Source of the DNA: Psychrobacter coccoides
Lineage (GTDB): Bacteria; Pseudomonadota; Gammaproteobacteria; Pseudomonadales; Moraxellaceae
Length of the DNA: 64,000 nucleotides
Direction: 5' to 3'
NCBI RefSeq assembly: GCF_017498085.1
Contig: NZ_JAGBKM010000006.1
Coordinates: 1-64,000, forward strand
In this document: in pieces, positions 29,993-39,253 of the stretch
Numbering within the stretch: position 1 is the stretch's first letter
How the letters are laid out: every line of letters begins with the position of its first letter
Notes under the pieces: model-generated
What the model saw: the letters and a program-made list of their open reading frames with translations, nothing else
Told to the model about the DNA's origin: nothing
Databases searched by the model: none
Translations under genes and position numbers: made by a program

Positions 29993-30895
29993 ATGCGTAC
30001 TAATACGATGCACTCAGCGTTACCTGCGCAGACTGGCTTTGATAGCCGCTACGACAAACGCCTTTATAACAAACGGCGCTGGGCCAATAAGTTGGGTCTA
30101 GGCTTTGCCATGTCGGCGATGGTATTTGGCTTGATTTGGCTGTTTTGGATACTGGTGACGCTGTTTGTCGAAGGCTTTCAGGGCATGGTGCAAATGCCTA
30201 TCTTTACTGCCGATACGCCGCCACCGATGAGCGAAGGTGGTCTACGCAACGCCATTGTCGGCTCGGTGATGTTGGCATTTTCGGGATTATTTATCGGTGC
30301 GCCCATTGGCCTGATGACAGGGATTTATTTGTCTGAGTTTGCGCAAGGCAGCTTGCTTGGCAAAGTGACGCGCTTTTTAAATGACATTTTGCTCTCTGCC
30401 CCCTCGATTGTCATTGGTCTATTTATTTATGCCTTGATGGTCAAAGGCCAAAGCTTCTCTGGGTGGGCGGGTGCCTTGGCATTGGCACTGATTGTGGTGC
30501 CTGTGGTGGTGCGCACGACTGAAAACATGCTCAACCTGGTACCCAATAGCATTCGTGAAGCGGCCTATGCATTGGGCACACCGAAGTGGAGGATGGTTAC
30601 GCAAGTGACGATTAAAGCGGCTCGAGCGGGGCTGACCACTGGTGTGCTGTTGGCCTTTGCCAGAATCACCGGTGAGACGGCGCCGTTACTATTTACGGCA
30701 TTGAATAATCAATACTTTAGTACCGATATGAGTCAGCCGATTGCCAACTTGCCGAACACCATTTATCAGTTTGCGATGAGTCCTTATGACAATTGGCATG
30801 CACTTGCATGGGCCGCTGCACTGCTGATTACCGCCTCGGTATTGGTACTCAATATTTTGGCAAGGTTTATCGGTGGACGCAGCTCCAGCAAATAG
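29993..30895 (+). CDS. pstA: Phosphate ABC transporter permease
   Basis: Second permease subunit, about 300 residues, six helices. The EAA loop is REAAYALGTPKWRMVTQVTIK and the following ARITGETAPLLFTALNNQ is the PstA signature. An in-frame ATG at 29978 adds five residues; 29993 is chosen because GGA and GAG lie shortly before it, but the choice is uncertain. About 70 bp after pstC. Confidence 0.92.
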   Translation: MRTNTMHSALPAQTGFDSRYDKRLYNKRRWANKLGLGFAMSAMVFGLIWLFWILVTLFVEGFQGMVQMPIFTADTPPPMSEGGLRNAIVGSVMLAFSGLFIGAPIGLMTGIYLSEFAQGSLLGKVTRFLNDILLSAPSIVIGLFIYALMVKGQSFSGWAGALALALIVVPVVVRTTENMLNLVPNSIREAAYALGTPKWRMVTQVTIKAARAGLTTGVLLAFARITGETAPLLFTALNNQYFSTDMSQPIANLPNTIYQFAMSPYDNWHALAWAAALLITASVLVLNILARFIGGRSSSK

Positions 30896-30983
30896 CAGCC
30901 AGAGTCGATAAGGCCTACCACCAAATCACTTTATATACCCATTTACCTAAATTTATATTCATCAAGCTAGGTTGGATAACATT

Positions 30984-31904
30984 ATGAATGACGTCATCAG
31001 CAAAACGCGTAGCACAGCAGATAGCAGTAACTTTGATACGACCACAGCCAACTTATTCAATAGATCGATGGCGACGACCACGCAACTGTCGCAGCCAGAT
31101 TCGTCAAATTTAACTAAGCAAACACGGCATGATATTCCTAAAAACATGCCAGCGGCAAAAATGCAGATTCGTGATTTGAGCTTTTATTATGGTGATTTTC
31201 AGGCATTAAAAAACATCAATATCGACATTCCTGATAAAAAAGTCACTGCCTTCATCGGCCCCTCAGGTTGCGGCAAATCGACCCTGCTCCGTACCTTTAA
31301 CCGTATGTATGACTTATACCCAGGCATGCGTGCAGAAGGCAGTATCAACCTCGATGGCAAAAACATCTTAGGCAAAGACATCGATGTCAACCTGCTACGC
31401 GCGCAGGTGGGTATGGTCTTTCAAAAGCCGACGCCGTTCCCAATGTCCATCTATGACAATGTCGCCTTTGGTGTGCGTCTCTATGAAAGGCTAAGCAAAG
31501 CTGAGCTGGATAATCGGGTGGAATGGGCACTAAGAAAATCGGCACTATGGCCGGAGGTAAAAGACAAGCTCAAAGCCTCAGGCTTGTCGTTATCAGGCGG
31601 CCAGCAGCAGCGTCTGTGTATCGCTCGTAGTGTCGCTACCAAGCCTGAAGTGCTACTGCTCGATGAGCCAACTTCGGCGCTTGACCCACTCTCGACAGGC
31701 GCCATCGAGGATTTGATTGAAGACTTAAAAAACGACTACACCATCGCCATCGTCACTCACAACATGCAGCAGGCGGCGCGCGTCTCAGACTATACGGTCT
31801 ATATGTATCTGGGCGATATGGTTGAGATGGGCGAGACGAATCAAGTATTTACCACGCCGGCGCAAAAAGCCACGGAAGATTATATTACGGGTCGTTATGG
31901 CTAA
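30984..31904 (+). CDS. pstB: Phosphate ABC transporter ATP-binding protein
   Basis: ATPase of the Pst transporter, 306 residues. Walker [10 protein letters not shown] is at about 92-100, the ABC signature is LSGGQQQR and Walker [13 protein letters not shown]. Compared with the usual 250-260 residues it has a non-conserved N-terminal extension of about 50 residues, serine/threonine-rich. ATG at 30984 is chosen over a TTG at 30972. An internal start near the conserved [12 protein letters not shown] would give the standard length. Confidence 0.93.
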   Translation: MNDVISKTRSTADSSNFDTTTANLFNRSMATTTQLSQPDSSNLTKQTRHDIPKNMPAAKMQIRDLSFYYGDFQALKNINIDIPDKKVTAFIGPSGCGKSTLLRTFNRMYDLYPGMRAEGSINLDGKNILGKDIDVNLLRAQVGMVFQKPTPFPMSIYDNVAFGVRLYERLSKAELDNRVEWALRKSALWPEVKDKLKASGLSLSGGQQQRLCIARSVATKPEVLLLDEPTSALDPLSTGAIEDLIEDLKNDYTIAIVTHNMQQAARVSDYTVYMYLGDMVEMGETNQVFTTPAQKATEDYITGRYG

Positions 31905-32031
31905 CACTGTACAGATTGAAAGTACAGCAGACTAAAGCTATTTACACAAATTAAAAAACATACCTTGCCATTGTTGATTTATTTTAGAAGATATAATCAG
32001 TTGAAAACAAAACTGTCATAAGTTCCAAAGC

Positions 32032-32097
32032 GCTACTGGGATGAATTTTGCGCAGCCTCTGTGTATACAGCACGCAAGGAAAATTTATACCAGTAGC
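32032..32097 (+). repeat. Hairpin repeat (family III), pstB-phoU copy
   Basis: Core CGCAGCCTCTGT ... ACAGCACGCAAG with outer arms GCTACTGGGATGAATTTT and AAAATTTATACCAGTAGC that pair with a few mismatches. Further pairing (TCATA/TATGA) extends outward. It lies in the 295-bp gap between pstB and phoU. Confidence 0.8.
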
Positions 32098-32199
32098 ATA
32101 CTATGACCCGTGTTCTTTTTTATGTTGAACTGACTATAACAACAATACAGCTATGCCAGCAGCACGCCATTAATATACAGATTTTAGGGAATACCTCTT

Positions 32200-32982
32200 A
32201 TGCAAAGTGACAAGCACATCTCCAAAAGTTTTGATCAAGATTTGGACGAAGCCATTCGTCTGTTTTTGGTGATGGGCGACCATGCGGCTAGCCAAGTTGC
32301 CAAAGCCATTCATGCCCTTATCGACAAGGATGACACACTGGCGCAAGAAGTCATCGAGATGGATTTTGATATCAATCGGCAGGAGGTCGAGCTCGATGAG
32401 CATATCTTATTATTGGTCGCCAAGCGTCAGCCTGCGGCCAGTGACTTGCGTTTGGTGATGTCCATCAGTAAAGGCGTGGTGGATTTGGAGCGCATCGGTG
32501 ATGAAGCGGTCAAAATTGCTAAAATGGCCAATAAGCTCGCCGCCCAAGGCAAATCAGCGTATGGCTATGCCGAAGTGCAGCATCTGAGCAATCAAGTGCG
32601 TCTGATGCTGCACAATGCGCTAGAGGCTTTTAGTCAGTCCAATGCTGAGCAGGCGTTTGAGGTGATGCGCAATGATGATGTGGTCAATGAGGAATATCAG
32701 TCAGCGATTCGTGCCTTGATGACTTATATCATGGAGGACGCGCGCCACGTCTCCAAGGTCATCAATATCGTGTGGGTATTGCGTGCGCTTGAGCGTATTG
32801 GTGATCATGCACAAAATATCGCCGAGCTGGTCATTAACTATATTAGCGGCCACGATGTACGCCACTCAGACTATGCTCTGGTCGAAAAAGCGGTGCAAGA
32901 AGCCAATGATCGGATAGCGGCACGTCAAGCCTCTCCTTTATCAGTAGCTGATAGCGGGCTGTTAAATAATGACGAAGATTAA
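32200..32982 (+). CDS. phoU: Phosphate-specific transport regulator
   Basis: A 260-residue cytoplasmic protein of two three-helix PhoU domains, each with the metal-binding E/D-x-x-x-D pattern (DLERIGDEAVKIA in the first, ALERIGDHAQNIAELV in the second). PhoU relays the state of the Pst transporter to PhoR and limits phosphate uptake. phoB and phoR are not in the window. A good spacing from pstB and the intervening hairpin suggest a shared but attenuated transcript. Confidence 0.94.
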   Translation: MQSDKHISKSFDQDLDEAIRLFLVMGDHAASQVAKAIHALIDKDDTLAQEVIEMDFDINRQEVELDEHILLLVAKRQPAASDLRLVMSISKGVVDLERIGDEAVKIAKMANKLAAQGKSAYGYAEVQHLSNQVRLMLHNALEAFSQSNAEQAFEVMRNDDVVNEEYQSAIRALMTYIMEDARHVSKVINIVWVLRALERIGDHAQNIAELVINYISGHDVRHSDYALVEKAVQEANDRIAARQASPLSVADSGLLNNDED

Positions 32983-33058
32983 CACAACAGACAGCACTTA
33001 TTGTAATATATGCTTCATATCTTAGACCTATCGATAGATAGTATTATTGAGGCATATC

Positions 33059-33424
33059 ATGAAAAAAGTATTGGCTATCACTCCTATTTTTTTATTACTG
33101 GCAGCTTGTGCAACTAACGCACCCATGAATAGTAGTAATAGTACGCAAGCTCAAACCTTTACCTGTGAGGATAACGCTAAAGTGACAGCCGCTTATGTGA
33201 GCAATGGCAAGCTCGCTAACTTAAGCTTGACGCTACCCAGACTAGGTATCAGTCAGCAAAAAGTTAGCTTGAGACAAGCAGTATCAGGCTCTGGTACACG
33301 CTATATTAAAGAATCAAGCTCTAAAGCCAGCTACGAGTGGCAGACCAAAGCCAATGTAGGCGTCCTGAGCATTCGCTCAGTGAACGATCGTATATACAAG
33401 GTCAACTGCACTCTAAAAAAATAG
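33059..33424 (+). CDS. MliC-like lysozyme inhibitor lipoprotein
   Basis: A 121-residue predicted lipoprotein with lipobox cysteine at about residue 17 (LAAC). The mature domain has a beta-strand-rich MliC/PliC-like pattern: FTCEDNAKVTAAYVSNGKLANL, LRQAVSGSGTRYI and a late YEWQTKANVGVLSI, including the SGxRY region that plugs the lysozyme active site. ATG at 33059 has GAGG 7 bases upstream. It would protect the cell wall from c-type lysozyme. Confidence 0.78.
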   Translation: MKKVLAITPIFLLLAACATNAPMNSSNSTQAQTFTCEDNAKVTAAYVSNGKLANLSLTLPRLGISQQKVSLRQAVSGSGTRYIKESSSKASYEWQTKANVGVLSIRSVNDRIYKVNCTLKK

Positions 33425-33452
33425 GCGCTTATTAGCTGTTACGACTCGACTC

Positions 33453-33489
33453 ATGCTTATTAATGGCTTTTACAGCGGTTAATAAGCAT
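33453..33489. terminator. Hairpin between convergent genes
   Basis: ATGCTTATTAA pairs perfectly with TTAATAAGCAT around a 15-base loop, between the MliC-like gene and the DUF3726-like gene. There is no long T-run, so termination is likely but not certain. Confidence 0.5.
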
Positions 33490-33495
33490 TACTCA

Positions 33496-34221
33496 CTATA
33501 CCCCGCCCGCTCCTTTGCTTGATAGCTCGCTGTTTTCGACTAATATAGCAGCCGCTGTTTTTTTGAGTATCGCCCACTGCTCATCATCGACATGAATGCC
33601 CTCTTTCCATGAGCGCTGATGGGTCTCAAACAGCTCATCCGTCGATATCTTATGATCGAAGTGCTGGATATCGTCTTCGATATCAAAGTTTGAGGTAGCC
33701 AGCTCAATGATCATATCGTCAGTATTATAGTTGGCTTGCGCCTTATTAAAGAAGTAGATATCAGGATAGACAAAGCCTTGATTTAGGGTAAATAAAGTAT
33801 GCTTAGGCGCTGAGCCATTGTCCCACTTAGCCAGACAAGCGATACCGTTATCAGCGAGCTTGACCAACTCGCTATAAGCCAGCCAGCGATTGTGACAGTT
33901 CATCAGATAAATCTGAAAGTGATCCAGATCGCCCATCTTTTCTAACGCATAGTCCATAATGGCAGGCAAATGACAAATCAAACTGCTGCTATGTAAGTCA
34001 AAGCGAATGGCGCCAGTCTCTTGATGGACGATATCGATGGGCGCATCTTGTTCAGTTAAGATAAAAGGCGTGGCATTATTGAAATGACGTACACCGTCCA
34101 GTCCTGCCATCTCAAGCTCTGCCACCATAGAGGCGATGACGTCAGCTTCGCCGACTTCTCGGTGCATGCCAGCAAAGGCTTTATACACCATTGCCACGAT
34201 TTCGTTGTGCGATACAATCAT
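33496..34221 (-). CDS. DUF3726-like protein, last gene of the betaine-type catabolic run
   Basis: A 241-residue soluble protein. The opening SHNEIVAMVYKAFAGMHREVGEAD resembles the start of DUF3726 proteins (S-x-NEI-x-A...KA...G...EA); the rest is not familiar, and no catalytic motif stands out. A full AGGAGG lies before the ATG. It starts 12 bp after the 580-residue gene, so both are certainly co-translated, which suggests a shared complex or step. I infer a role in the catabolic pathway from context only. Confidence 0.7.
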   Translation of the reverse strand: MIVSHNEIVAMVYKAFAGMHREVGEADVIASMVAELEMAGLDGVRHFNNATPFILTEQDAPIDIVHQETGAIRFDLHSSSLICHLPAIMDYALEKMGDLDHFQIYLMNCHNRWLAYSELVKLADNGIACLAKWDNGSAPKHTLFTLNQGFVYPDIYFFNKAQANYNTDDMIIELATSNFDIEDDIQHFDHKISTDELFETHQRSWKEGIHVDDEQWAILKKTAAAILVENSELSSKGAGGV

Positions 34222-34233
34222 GTCGAACCTCCT

Positions 34234-35976
34234 TTACTGTGTGGGTGACTGTTTGATTAACGGCTCTTTTATTGACGACGCTTCTTTTGACAAATTGGGT
34301 AATAAAGGAAACAGCCACTCATCACTATGTATGTCACTAAATACAGGCGCACCCTGAAACAAGGTGATGCGCACCCAGCGATCAGATCTGGGATCGAACT
34401 TGGTCGCACCAAACATCGAGAGCTTACAGCGCAGTAGATGAATCGGCAGGGTATCTTTGTGCAAGACATTCATCTGAATATCGCCCATTTTTTTGTGCCC
34501 CATGGTCCAGACACGGCGAGCGATAGAGCGGTATTTAGGTTTGCTTAATATAAACTCAGATATGAGCTGCTGCGGATCGGCCTGCTGCAGTACCGTATAC
34601 AGATTTTTGGTTTGTCGAGCAATGTCCAATGCCAGCTCACGATCATCGCCTGGCTCTTGTCCACGCACGCCCATGCGTGGCTCCTCTTTATCCACTGAGC
34701 GATACCAAAACCAATAGCGATTCTCAGGCTCATCAAAGTCGATATTAACCGCCCATTGATAGCGTGACTCTAAGACATCAAGCAAATCTTGAATCACTTT
34801 GCCTTTCGGTAATGACAAGGTCTCATCAGCGTTGACTTTTTCTTGAAACGCATCGACTCGCTCAGGATACAGCTCCATTAAGCAAGAGATAATGACTTCT
34901 TGACTCTCAAAGCTCAAATGATCATAAGCCTGCAGGAACTCTGCCCATGTCGTGTGGTTTTGAATAACTGTCGTTAACTCACTTTGTAAGGCACTCAACT
35001 CTGTAACGACAACCTCGTTTAATGTGGCTTGCTGCTCATTAATGGTAACGATTTCGCTAAAGTGCTGAATGGCGCGCGCAAGCAAGCTAGAAAAATACGC
35101 CACCTTTTCTGCCTCAATATCACAAACCAAGGTCGCTTGTACCGCTTCTTCACGAGTGGTGAGCCACTGGTCGACGACACAAGGATGGTTGATGAGATAT
35201 GGCGCCATACCCAGACCCGTGGCATTGCCTATACCAAGATAACGCTTAATCTCTGGATGCAGGGCGACGGCTTTATTGCCGCCCTTTTTCTTTGCCAAAA
35301 AATCAACCCAATCAAGGCTAAACTCGCGTAGCAAGTAAACGGCACACATCTGCGCACGAAACGACTGATTAAAGTCTTCACTATGATCTAAGGGTTTAAA
35401 GTCATAAATACCAAATTTGCCGTTGCCATAGACCGCCGTGGTACGCAGGATATAGCCAACTTGTGCGAGCACCTCGAGATCAGGCTGGCGTCCAGCAGCC
35501 AAGGCGCTGACAATATGCTCAAAGACGCGCACGCTCTTGTTGGCTCGTGCCAGTACCATCACCATGTTGGAGTTGCGGCCTGCTTCTTGTAGCGGTACAT
35601 TGGCCTTTAGATCATCGAGCAGCGCTTGACCGATCTCACCAAACACCAGACCAAAGGTGACGTCCCACTTTTGGGCGATCACTCGATCATTGCGCTCGTC
35701 ATCGGCAATCTCATTGCAAAACACCACCAAGTGATAGGTGTGCTCAGGCGTCGTCAGGCGATAAATGACTTGTCCATAACCATTGTCATCCAAATCCCAA
35801 AGATGGGTGCTCAGCGACCATTTTTCTCTATCCATTTTACGCAGTAATGTGCGCACAAAACTGATACGTGTCTGGTGCATGGCGCCCAGCCGCTCAGCAT
35901 TCATGACCACATCGGGGCTGCGTAAAGACAGTGTCGCTACGTCAATGCTCTTATTGCTTGCGTGAACCACATTCAT
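34234..35976 (-). CDS. Uncharacterised 580-residue protein of the betaine-type catabolic run
   Basis: I do not recognise the family. The protein is soluble, without signal peptide or membrane helix. Segments that look like conserved functional patches are ALARANKSVRVFEHIV (about 145-165), YILRTTAVYGNGKFGIYDF (about 177-196), YLGIGNATGLGMAPYLINHP (about 247-266) and ENRYWFWYRSVDKEEPRMG (about 425-445). It lies between the BCCT transporter and the DUF3726-like gene on the same strand. Its size and tight linkage suggest an enzyme acting on the imported substrate. Confidence 0.75.
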   Translation of the reverse strand: MNVVHASNKSIDVATLSLRSPDVVMNAERLGAMHQTRISFVRTLLRKMDREKWSLSTHLWDLDDNGYGQVIYRLTTPEHTYHLVVFCNEIADDERNDRVIAQKWDVTFGLVFGEIGQALLDDLKANVPLQEAGRNSNMVMVLARANKSVRVFEHIVSALAAGRQPDLEVLAQVGYILRTTAVYGNGKFGIYDFKPLDHSEDFNQSFRAQMCAVYLLREFSLDWVDFLAKKKGGNKAVALHPEIKRYLGIGNATGLGMAPYLINHPCVVDQWLTTREEAVQATLVCDIEAEKVAYFSSLLARAIQHFSEIVTINEQQATLNEVVVTELSALQSELTTVIQNHTTWAEFLQAYDHLSFESQEVIISCLMELYPERVDAFQEKVNADETLSLPKGKVIQDLLDVLESRYQWAVNIDFDEPENRYWFWYRSVDKEEPRMGVRGQEPGDDRELALDIARQTKNLYTVLQQADPQQLISEFILSKPKYRSIARRVWTMGHKKMGDIQMNVLHKDTLPIHLLRCKLSMFGATKFDPRSDRWVRITLFQGAPVFSDIHSDEWLFPLLPNLSKEASSIKEPLIKQSPTQ

Positions 35977-36128
35977 AATGCCACTACCTTAAAAATATGT
36001 CAGACCAGTTAACTGGCTAACGGTTTGTACGAGGTACTTTTAAACAAAGCCCTTTAAAAAACAACCATTTTAATACCTTAAATAAATCACTATCATAATC
36101 AGCAGGTTATATATGGTTGACCGATGAT

Positions 36129-37823
36129 TTACTTCTCTGCGACAACCTTTTGTTTAGCAAGTTTTTCTTCTGCTATTCGATGATTGACCACCACCTTATT
36201 AGGGCGATACAAGTCTTGCTCTCGTGCCATTTGCTGAGCAATCTGAGGACCGTTCCATAGCGATGGCAATAAGACAAAGGACACCGGAACTGCAGTAATC
36301 ACAATAAATGACTGCAAGGCACTTACCCCACCTGAACCAAGCGAGATCAAGACGATGGCAGTCACCCCCATCATGATGCCCCAAAAGGTACGAATCATAG
36401 CGTTTGGCTCACGCTCGCCACTGATGACCACACTGATGGTATAGGTCATCGAGTCCCCTGTCGTCACGATAAAAATCGTGGTCAAAATTAAAAACAGGAT
36501 CGAGGTAATCAAAGGAAACGGTAGCTGCTGCGTGACCGCTAATAAGGCACCGGGTAAGTTAAAACCTTCAAAGGCGGCGCTCACACTACCCGGATTGGCA
36601 ATCTCAAACGCCAGCCCCGAGCCACCGACGATGGTGAACCAAAAGCAGGTGACCAGTGGCGCAATGATACAAACCGTGGTAATCAGCTCTCGAATGGTAC
36701 GGCCACGTGAAATACGAGCGATGAAGATAGCCATCATCGGGCCATAGCCCAAAAACCAGCCCCAAAAAAACACTGTCCACCAGCTTAGCCAGCTTTCATC
36801 ACCACGGTACGTGGCCATTGGGATAAAGCTATCAACCAAACTACCGACACCTTGAATATAACCATTCACGATAAAGTTGGTCGGCCCAAAGATTAAAATA
36901 AACACCATCAACGCAAAGGCCAGCGTGACGTTAAAGCGGCTGAGCAATTGCATCCCACGTGTCAGTCCACTGATCGCTGAAATAGTATAAAGTGCAATCG
37001 CAAACACAATGATCATCAGCTGAGTGATAAAGGTATCAGGAATACCAAATAGCTCATTAAGTGCGTAGCTGGTTTGTAGACCTAAAAATCCAATCGGACC
37101 GATGGTACCTGCCGCTACCGCAACGATACAGCACGCATCGATAATGGCGCCCGTCTGACCAGTAAGAACTCGCTCACCAAATACAGGATACAGCAAGGTG
37201 CGCGGCTTCAGCGGTAAGCCTTTGTCATAGTGCAGATGCATCACCACGATGGCCGTCAAGCTACCGACGATCGACCACGCCAAAAACCCCCAATGCATAA
37301 AAGACTGTGACAAAGCGTTGAACGCACGCTGCTGCAGATCTGCGGACTCACCATATAAAGGCGGCGCTGTAACATAATGCGCAATAGGCTCAGCGGCTGC
37401 CCAAAACACCCCGCCGCCAGCAAGCAGCGTACAAAACAAGATGGCCATCCACTTAAAGCTGTCCATTTCAGGTACCGGCAGATTACCTAAAATGACCCGT
37501 CCCGTACGACCAGCGCCAACAGCCAAAGCAATGACAAAGGTCGCTAATAACAGTATCTGCCAAAAGGGGCCAAATATATTAACCGACCAAGCAAAGCTGG
37601 CATTGACGATCTCTGCTAATTGCGCCTCGGCAAAGATGGCCATTAAAACGAAGAAGGTAATAAAACCGCCACTGTACCAAAACGCTGGGTTTTTAAGACC
37701 CAAGGTATCGGTATCGGCGTCTGTGTGTATGGGGGTTGTCACATGAGGTGCGCTATCAGCTGCTATATTGACAGCGGCTGAGCGTCCTTGCTCATCACTA
37801 TTAAATCCTTTTAAATCGGCCAT
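36129..37823 (-). CDS. BCCT-family transporter with altered substrate box
   Basis: A 564-residue inner-membrane carrier with 12 predicted helices. GGGVFWAAAEPIAHY (136-150) and FIARISRGRTIREL (367-380) place it in the betaine/carnitine/choline family. The tryptophan box that binds the quaternary ammonium group in BetP (W-A-W-W-x-S-W) reads W354-G-W-F-L-G-Y360 here, so two tryptophans are replaced by Phe and Tyr. Uptake of a betaine-like compound, possibly aromatic or bulky, is inferred. It belongs to the catabolic run. Confidence 0.9.
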   Translation of the reverse strand: MADLKGFNSDEQGRSAAVNIAADSAPHVTTPIHTDADTDTLGLKNPAFWYSGGFITFFVLMAIFAEAQLAEIVNASFAWSVNIFGPFWQILLLATFVIALAVGAGRTGRVILGNLPVPEMDSFKWMAILFCTLLAGGGVFWAAAEPIAHYVTAPPLYGESADLQQRAFNALSQSFMHWGFLAWSIVGSLTAIVVMHLHYDKGLPLKPRTLLYPVFGERVLTGQTGAIIDACCIVAVAAGTIGPIGFLGLQTSYALNELFGIPDTFITQLMIIVFAIALYTISAISGLTRGMQLLSRFNVTLAFALMVFILIFGPTNFIVNGYIQGVGSLVDSFIPMATYRGDESWLSWWTVFFWGWFLGYGPMMAIFIARISRGRTIRELITTVCIIAPLVTCFWFTIVGGSGLAFEIANPGSVSAAFEGFNLPGALLAVTQQLPFPLITSILFLILTTIFIVTTGDSMTYTISVVISGEREPNAMIRTFWGIMMGVTAIVLISLGSGGVSALQSFIVITAVPVSFVLLPSLWNGPQIAQQMAREQDLYRPNKVVVNHRIAEEKLAKQKVVAEK

Positions 37824-37961
37824 GAGGTGGCTCCATATGCTAATGCTAACATTACATGGTGTAAATCAGGCGTTATAGTATTGGGATATACCTAAACCAT
37901 CCCATTGCCTTGCTTATTTCAAATCTATTTATCATAGATTCCTATTTCTACAAAGGGGCTT

Positions 37962-37993
37962 AACGCTATAAAACGAAGTCGTTTTATAGCGTT
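37962..37993. other. Perfect stem-loop between dipeptidase and BCCT genes
   Basis: A 15-bp perfect stem (AACGCTATAAAACGA / TCGTTTTATAGCGTT) with a two-base centre, in the 247-bp gap of the catabolic run. T residues follow on the plus strand only. On the minus strand, which is transcribed, it could attenuate or protect mRNA and separate enzyme from transporter levels. Confidence 0.65.
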
Positions 37994-38070
37994 TTGAAGT
38001 GATAATGTGCAAACCTAAACGTATCAAATGACATCTTGCAGTGAGCTTTTAAGCGCTCATTGGCTCATCG

Positions 38071-39060
38071 TTAAGCCAAAGGCTTTAAGCCTTGCTCTAA
38101 AAAGTCAAACCAGTTTTGCCCGATGATTTTGCCAGCGTCAGTCTCATTAAAACCATGCTGTAAAAGACCGTTATAGATGTTTTCCATACCATCTTTGCCT
38201 GCGAACCACGGCAGAGTATCTGGCCAGCCTGAGTTGTTGGCATTGCCTTCACCATAATCCATCGCCTTTGACCAACGACCATTACGCATCCACTCAAGCA
38301 CTGCTTGCGGCTGATTGAGACATAAATCACTACCGATGGCTAAATGCTCGACGCCGTATTTATCGGCGCAATTGGCAATCATTCTGCAAAAGTCATCAAG
38401 CGTACAGTCGCTACCATTGGGCAAGTGGAACGGATATAAGCTAAAGCCTAATAGCCCGCCCGCTTTGGTTAAGGCACTGATGACGGTATCTGATTTATTA
38501 CGCAGGGCATCATGTGCGGTGGTCGGATTGGCGTGACTGATACATATCGGACGTGAGGAGACTTCTATCGCCTCAAGCGTAGACTGCTCAGCACTGTGTG
38601 ACATGTCGATAATCATACCGACCCGATTCATCTCTTTAATGGCCTGTTGACCAAAGCGGGTGACGCCGCTGTCTTTTGATTCATAACAACCAGTTGCCAG
38701 TAAGCTTTGGTTGTTATACGTCAGCTGCATAATCAAGAGCCCCATACGGCGCATGACACTAATCAGACCAATTTCATCATCAATGGGTGAGCAGTTTTGC
38801 GCACCAAAAAAGATACCGACCCTGCCCTGCTCTTTTGCGGTTTTGATGTCGCTGACCGAATAAACGGGCATAATCAAATCGCTGTTTTGCTCAAAGCGTG
38901 CGTGCCACTCAGCAAAGCGGGTCATGGTCTGACGTGCATCTTCATGATAGACCAAGGTGGCGTGTACCGCATTGATACCACTATCTTTTAGCATCTTGAA
39001 GTAGTCACGATCCCAATGACTATACTGTAATCCGTCGATGACGATATGATCTTGGTACAT
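38071..39060 (-). CDS. M19 dipeptidase-like amidohydrolase with altered metal site
   Basis: A 329-residue protein of the renal-dipeptidase (M19) fold. The family zinc ligands H-x-D after I-D-G are replaced (IDGLQYS, Leu11 and Tyr13), and the bridging glutamate is Gln88 (GAQNCS). His155 (DMSHS), His176 (ISHAN) and Asp245 (GSDL) are kept. Similar proteins without the first motif sit in glycine-betaine catabolic loci of pseudomonads. It may therefore be a hydrolase or lyase for a non-peptide substrate. Confidence 0.85.
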   Translation of the reverse strand: MYQDHIVIDGLQYSHWDRDYFKMLKDSGINAVHATLVYHEDARQTMTRFAEWHARFEQNSDLIMPVYSVSDIKTAKEQGRVGIFFGAQNCSPIDDEIGLISVMRRMGLLIMQLTYNNQSLLATGCYESKDSGVTRFGQQAIKEMNRVGMIIDMSHSAEQSTLEAIEVSSRPICISHANPTTAHDALRNKSDTVISALTKAGGLLGFSLYPFHLPNGSDCTLDDFCRMIANCADKYGVEHLAIGSDLCLNQPQAVLEWMRNGRWSKAMDYGEGNANNSGWPDTLPWFAGKDGMENIYNGLLQHGFNETDAGKIIGQNWFDFLEQGLKPLA

Positions 39061-39131
39061 CTTGCTATCCTTTTGTGCTTTGATAAAGTATGTCAGGCAC
39101 TCATTAAAATAAGGTTGTCAATTATTTCGTA

Positions 39132-39202
39132 TAGCTGGTATAAATTTTCCTCGCTTGCTGTTCGCTATGCTCACAGAGGCTTCGAAAAATTCATCCCAGC
39201 AT
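39132..39202 (-). repeat. Hairpin repeat (family III), dipeptidase-aldehyde dehydrogenase copy
   Basis: Inverted copy of the family III hairpin: outer arms TAGCTGGTATAAATTTT and AAAATTCATCCCAGCATA pair, and the centre CTTGCTGT...ACAGAGGCTTCG matches the reverse of the pst copies. Between two minus-strand genes of the catabolic run. Confidence 0.75.
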
Positions 39203-39253
39203 ACTTAACTTTACATTAGCTATGACAAATTAAGTGCTTTATATTCATTTTTA

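Noticed and set aside
32014..32023. CTGTCATAAG before phoU as a PHO box
   Set aside because: Only one half-site is present; the second repeat at 11-bp spacing is missing.
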